Of a stretch of 14,684 nt of DNA, positions 14,573-14,684 are shown piece after piece. The notes beneath the pieces were generated by a model. It was given only the letters and a program-made list of their open reading frames with translations, was not told the DNA's origin and did not search any database. A program made the position numbers and the translations under genes. The number at the start of each line of letters is the position of its first letter. The first letter of the stretch is position 1. The stretch comes from QHCE01 sp038260095. GTDB taxonomy: Bacteria; Actinomycetota; Actinomycetes; Mycobacteriales; QHCE01. The stretch spans positions 1 through 14,684 of the forward strand of contig JBBSOC010000054.1 in assembly GCA_038260095.1 (NCBI GenBank), in the 5' to 3' direction.

Positions 14573-14684
14573 TTATTTTATGTTTTTTCGGTATTCGTTT
14601 TCGATGTGTTGTGGTGTTTGGTAGCCGAGGCGTGAGTGGAGTCGTTGCCGATTGTAGAACACTTCGATGTATTCGGCGATTCCG
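14573..14684 (-). CDS. IS3-family transposase, C-terminal end (cut by window edge)
   Basis: The frame enters from the right edge and ends at TAA (14575-14573), giving 36 residues. EYIEVFYNRQRLHSRLGYQT is the signature C-terminus of IS3-type OrfB. It differs from the remnant at 12.6-12.95 kb, so it is a separate element. Plus-strand TGAGGGG, TATTTAG, TTTTCCGGACAGG from 14546 starts with TG and may be this element's terminal repeat. If so, its end coincides with the stop codon of the broken IS4-type gene and would have cut off that element's right end. Confidence 0.82.
   Translation of the reverse strand, partial: GIAEYIEVFYNRQRLHSRLGYQTPQHIENEYRKNIK

Noticed and set aside
1..14684. CRISPR arrays, tRNA or rRNA genes, integrases
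   Set aside because: No regularly spaced direct repeats, no tRNA-like cloverleaf and no tyrosine or serine recombinase motifs were seen by eye on either strand.

Overview
The window (14,684 bp) looks like an accessory region of a fairly GC-rich actinobacterium. The clues are the GC-rich codon use, the Ada-AlkA fusion, the actinobacterial-style MOSC protein and the GTG starts. Transposase remains sit at both edges, and composition changes along the window: the sugar-related genes at about 10.8-12.5 kb and the IS3 remnant at 12.6-12.95 kb are visibly more AT-rich than the rest.

Left part (1-4261). The last 33 codons of an IS630-type transposase are followed by an alkylation-repair operon. This holds an Ada-AlkA fusion (methyl-phosphotriester sensor, AraC-type activator and 3-methyladenine glycosylase) whose stop overlaps an Ogt methyltransferase start (ATGA). 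A patatin-like protein follows closely, with threonine where the nucleophilic serine should be. After three tandem 11-bp repeats comes a MOSC-domain gene.

Central block (about 4262-10475). All genes lie on the minus strand. A large 883-residue orphan protein is followed, after a 197-bp regulatory gap with palindromes and direct repeats, by three overlapping genes: a coiled-coil protein, a BrxD-like protein that has lost its P-loop, and a BrxD-like protein (DUF2791-type BREX ATP-binding) with intact Walker A and B motifs. The usual companions (helicase, methylase, PglZ) are absent. The last 133 bp of the MOSC gene recur, about 95% identical, at 10476-10608. The block is therefore flanked by direct repeats, as expected for a genomic island inserted at the 3' end of the MOSC gene. 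A small ORF overlaps the stop of the downstream MOSC copy and may be the original neighbour.

Right part (10609-14684). A minus-strand pair follows: a HAD-IIB phosphatase-like gene, then a LacI/periplasmic-binding-type sensor domain with no DNA-binding domain, joined by a TGATG overlap. Upstream lie IS remains: a frameshifted IS3-type transposase end, an IS4-type transposase broken by at least four lesions, and the C-terminus of another IS3-type transposase running off the window.

The best candidate for an undescribed system is the compact trio at 4358-7436, alone or with the 883-residue protein, carried as a cassette between the MOSC repeats.
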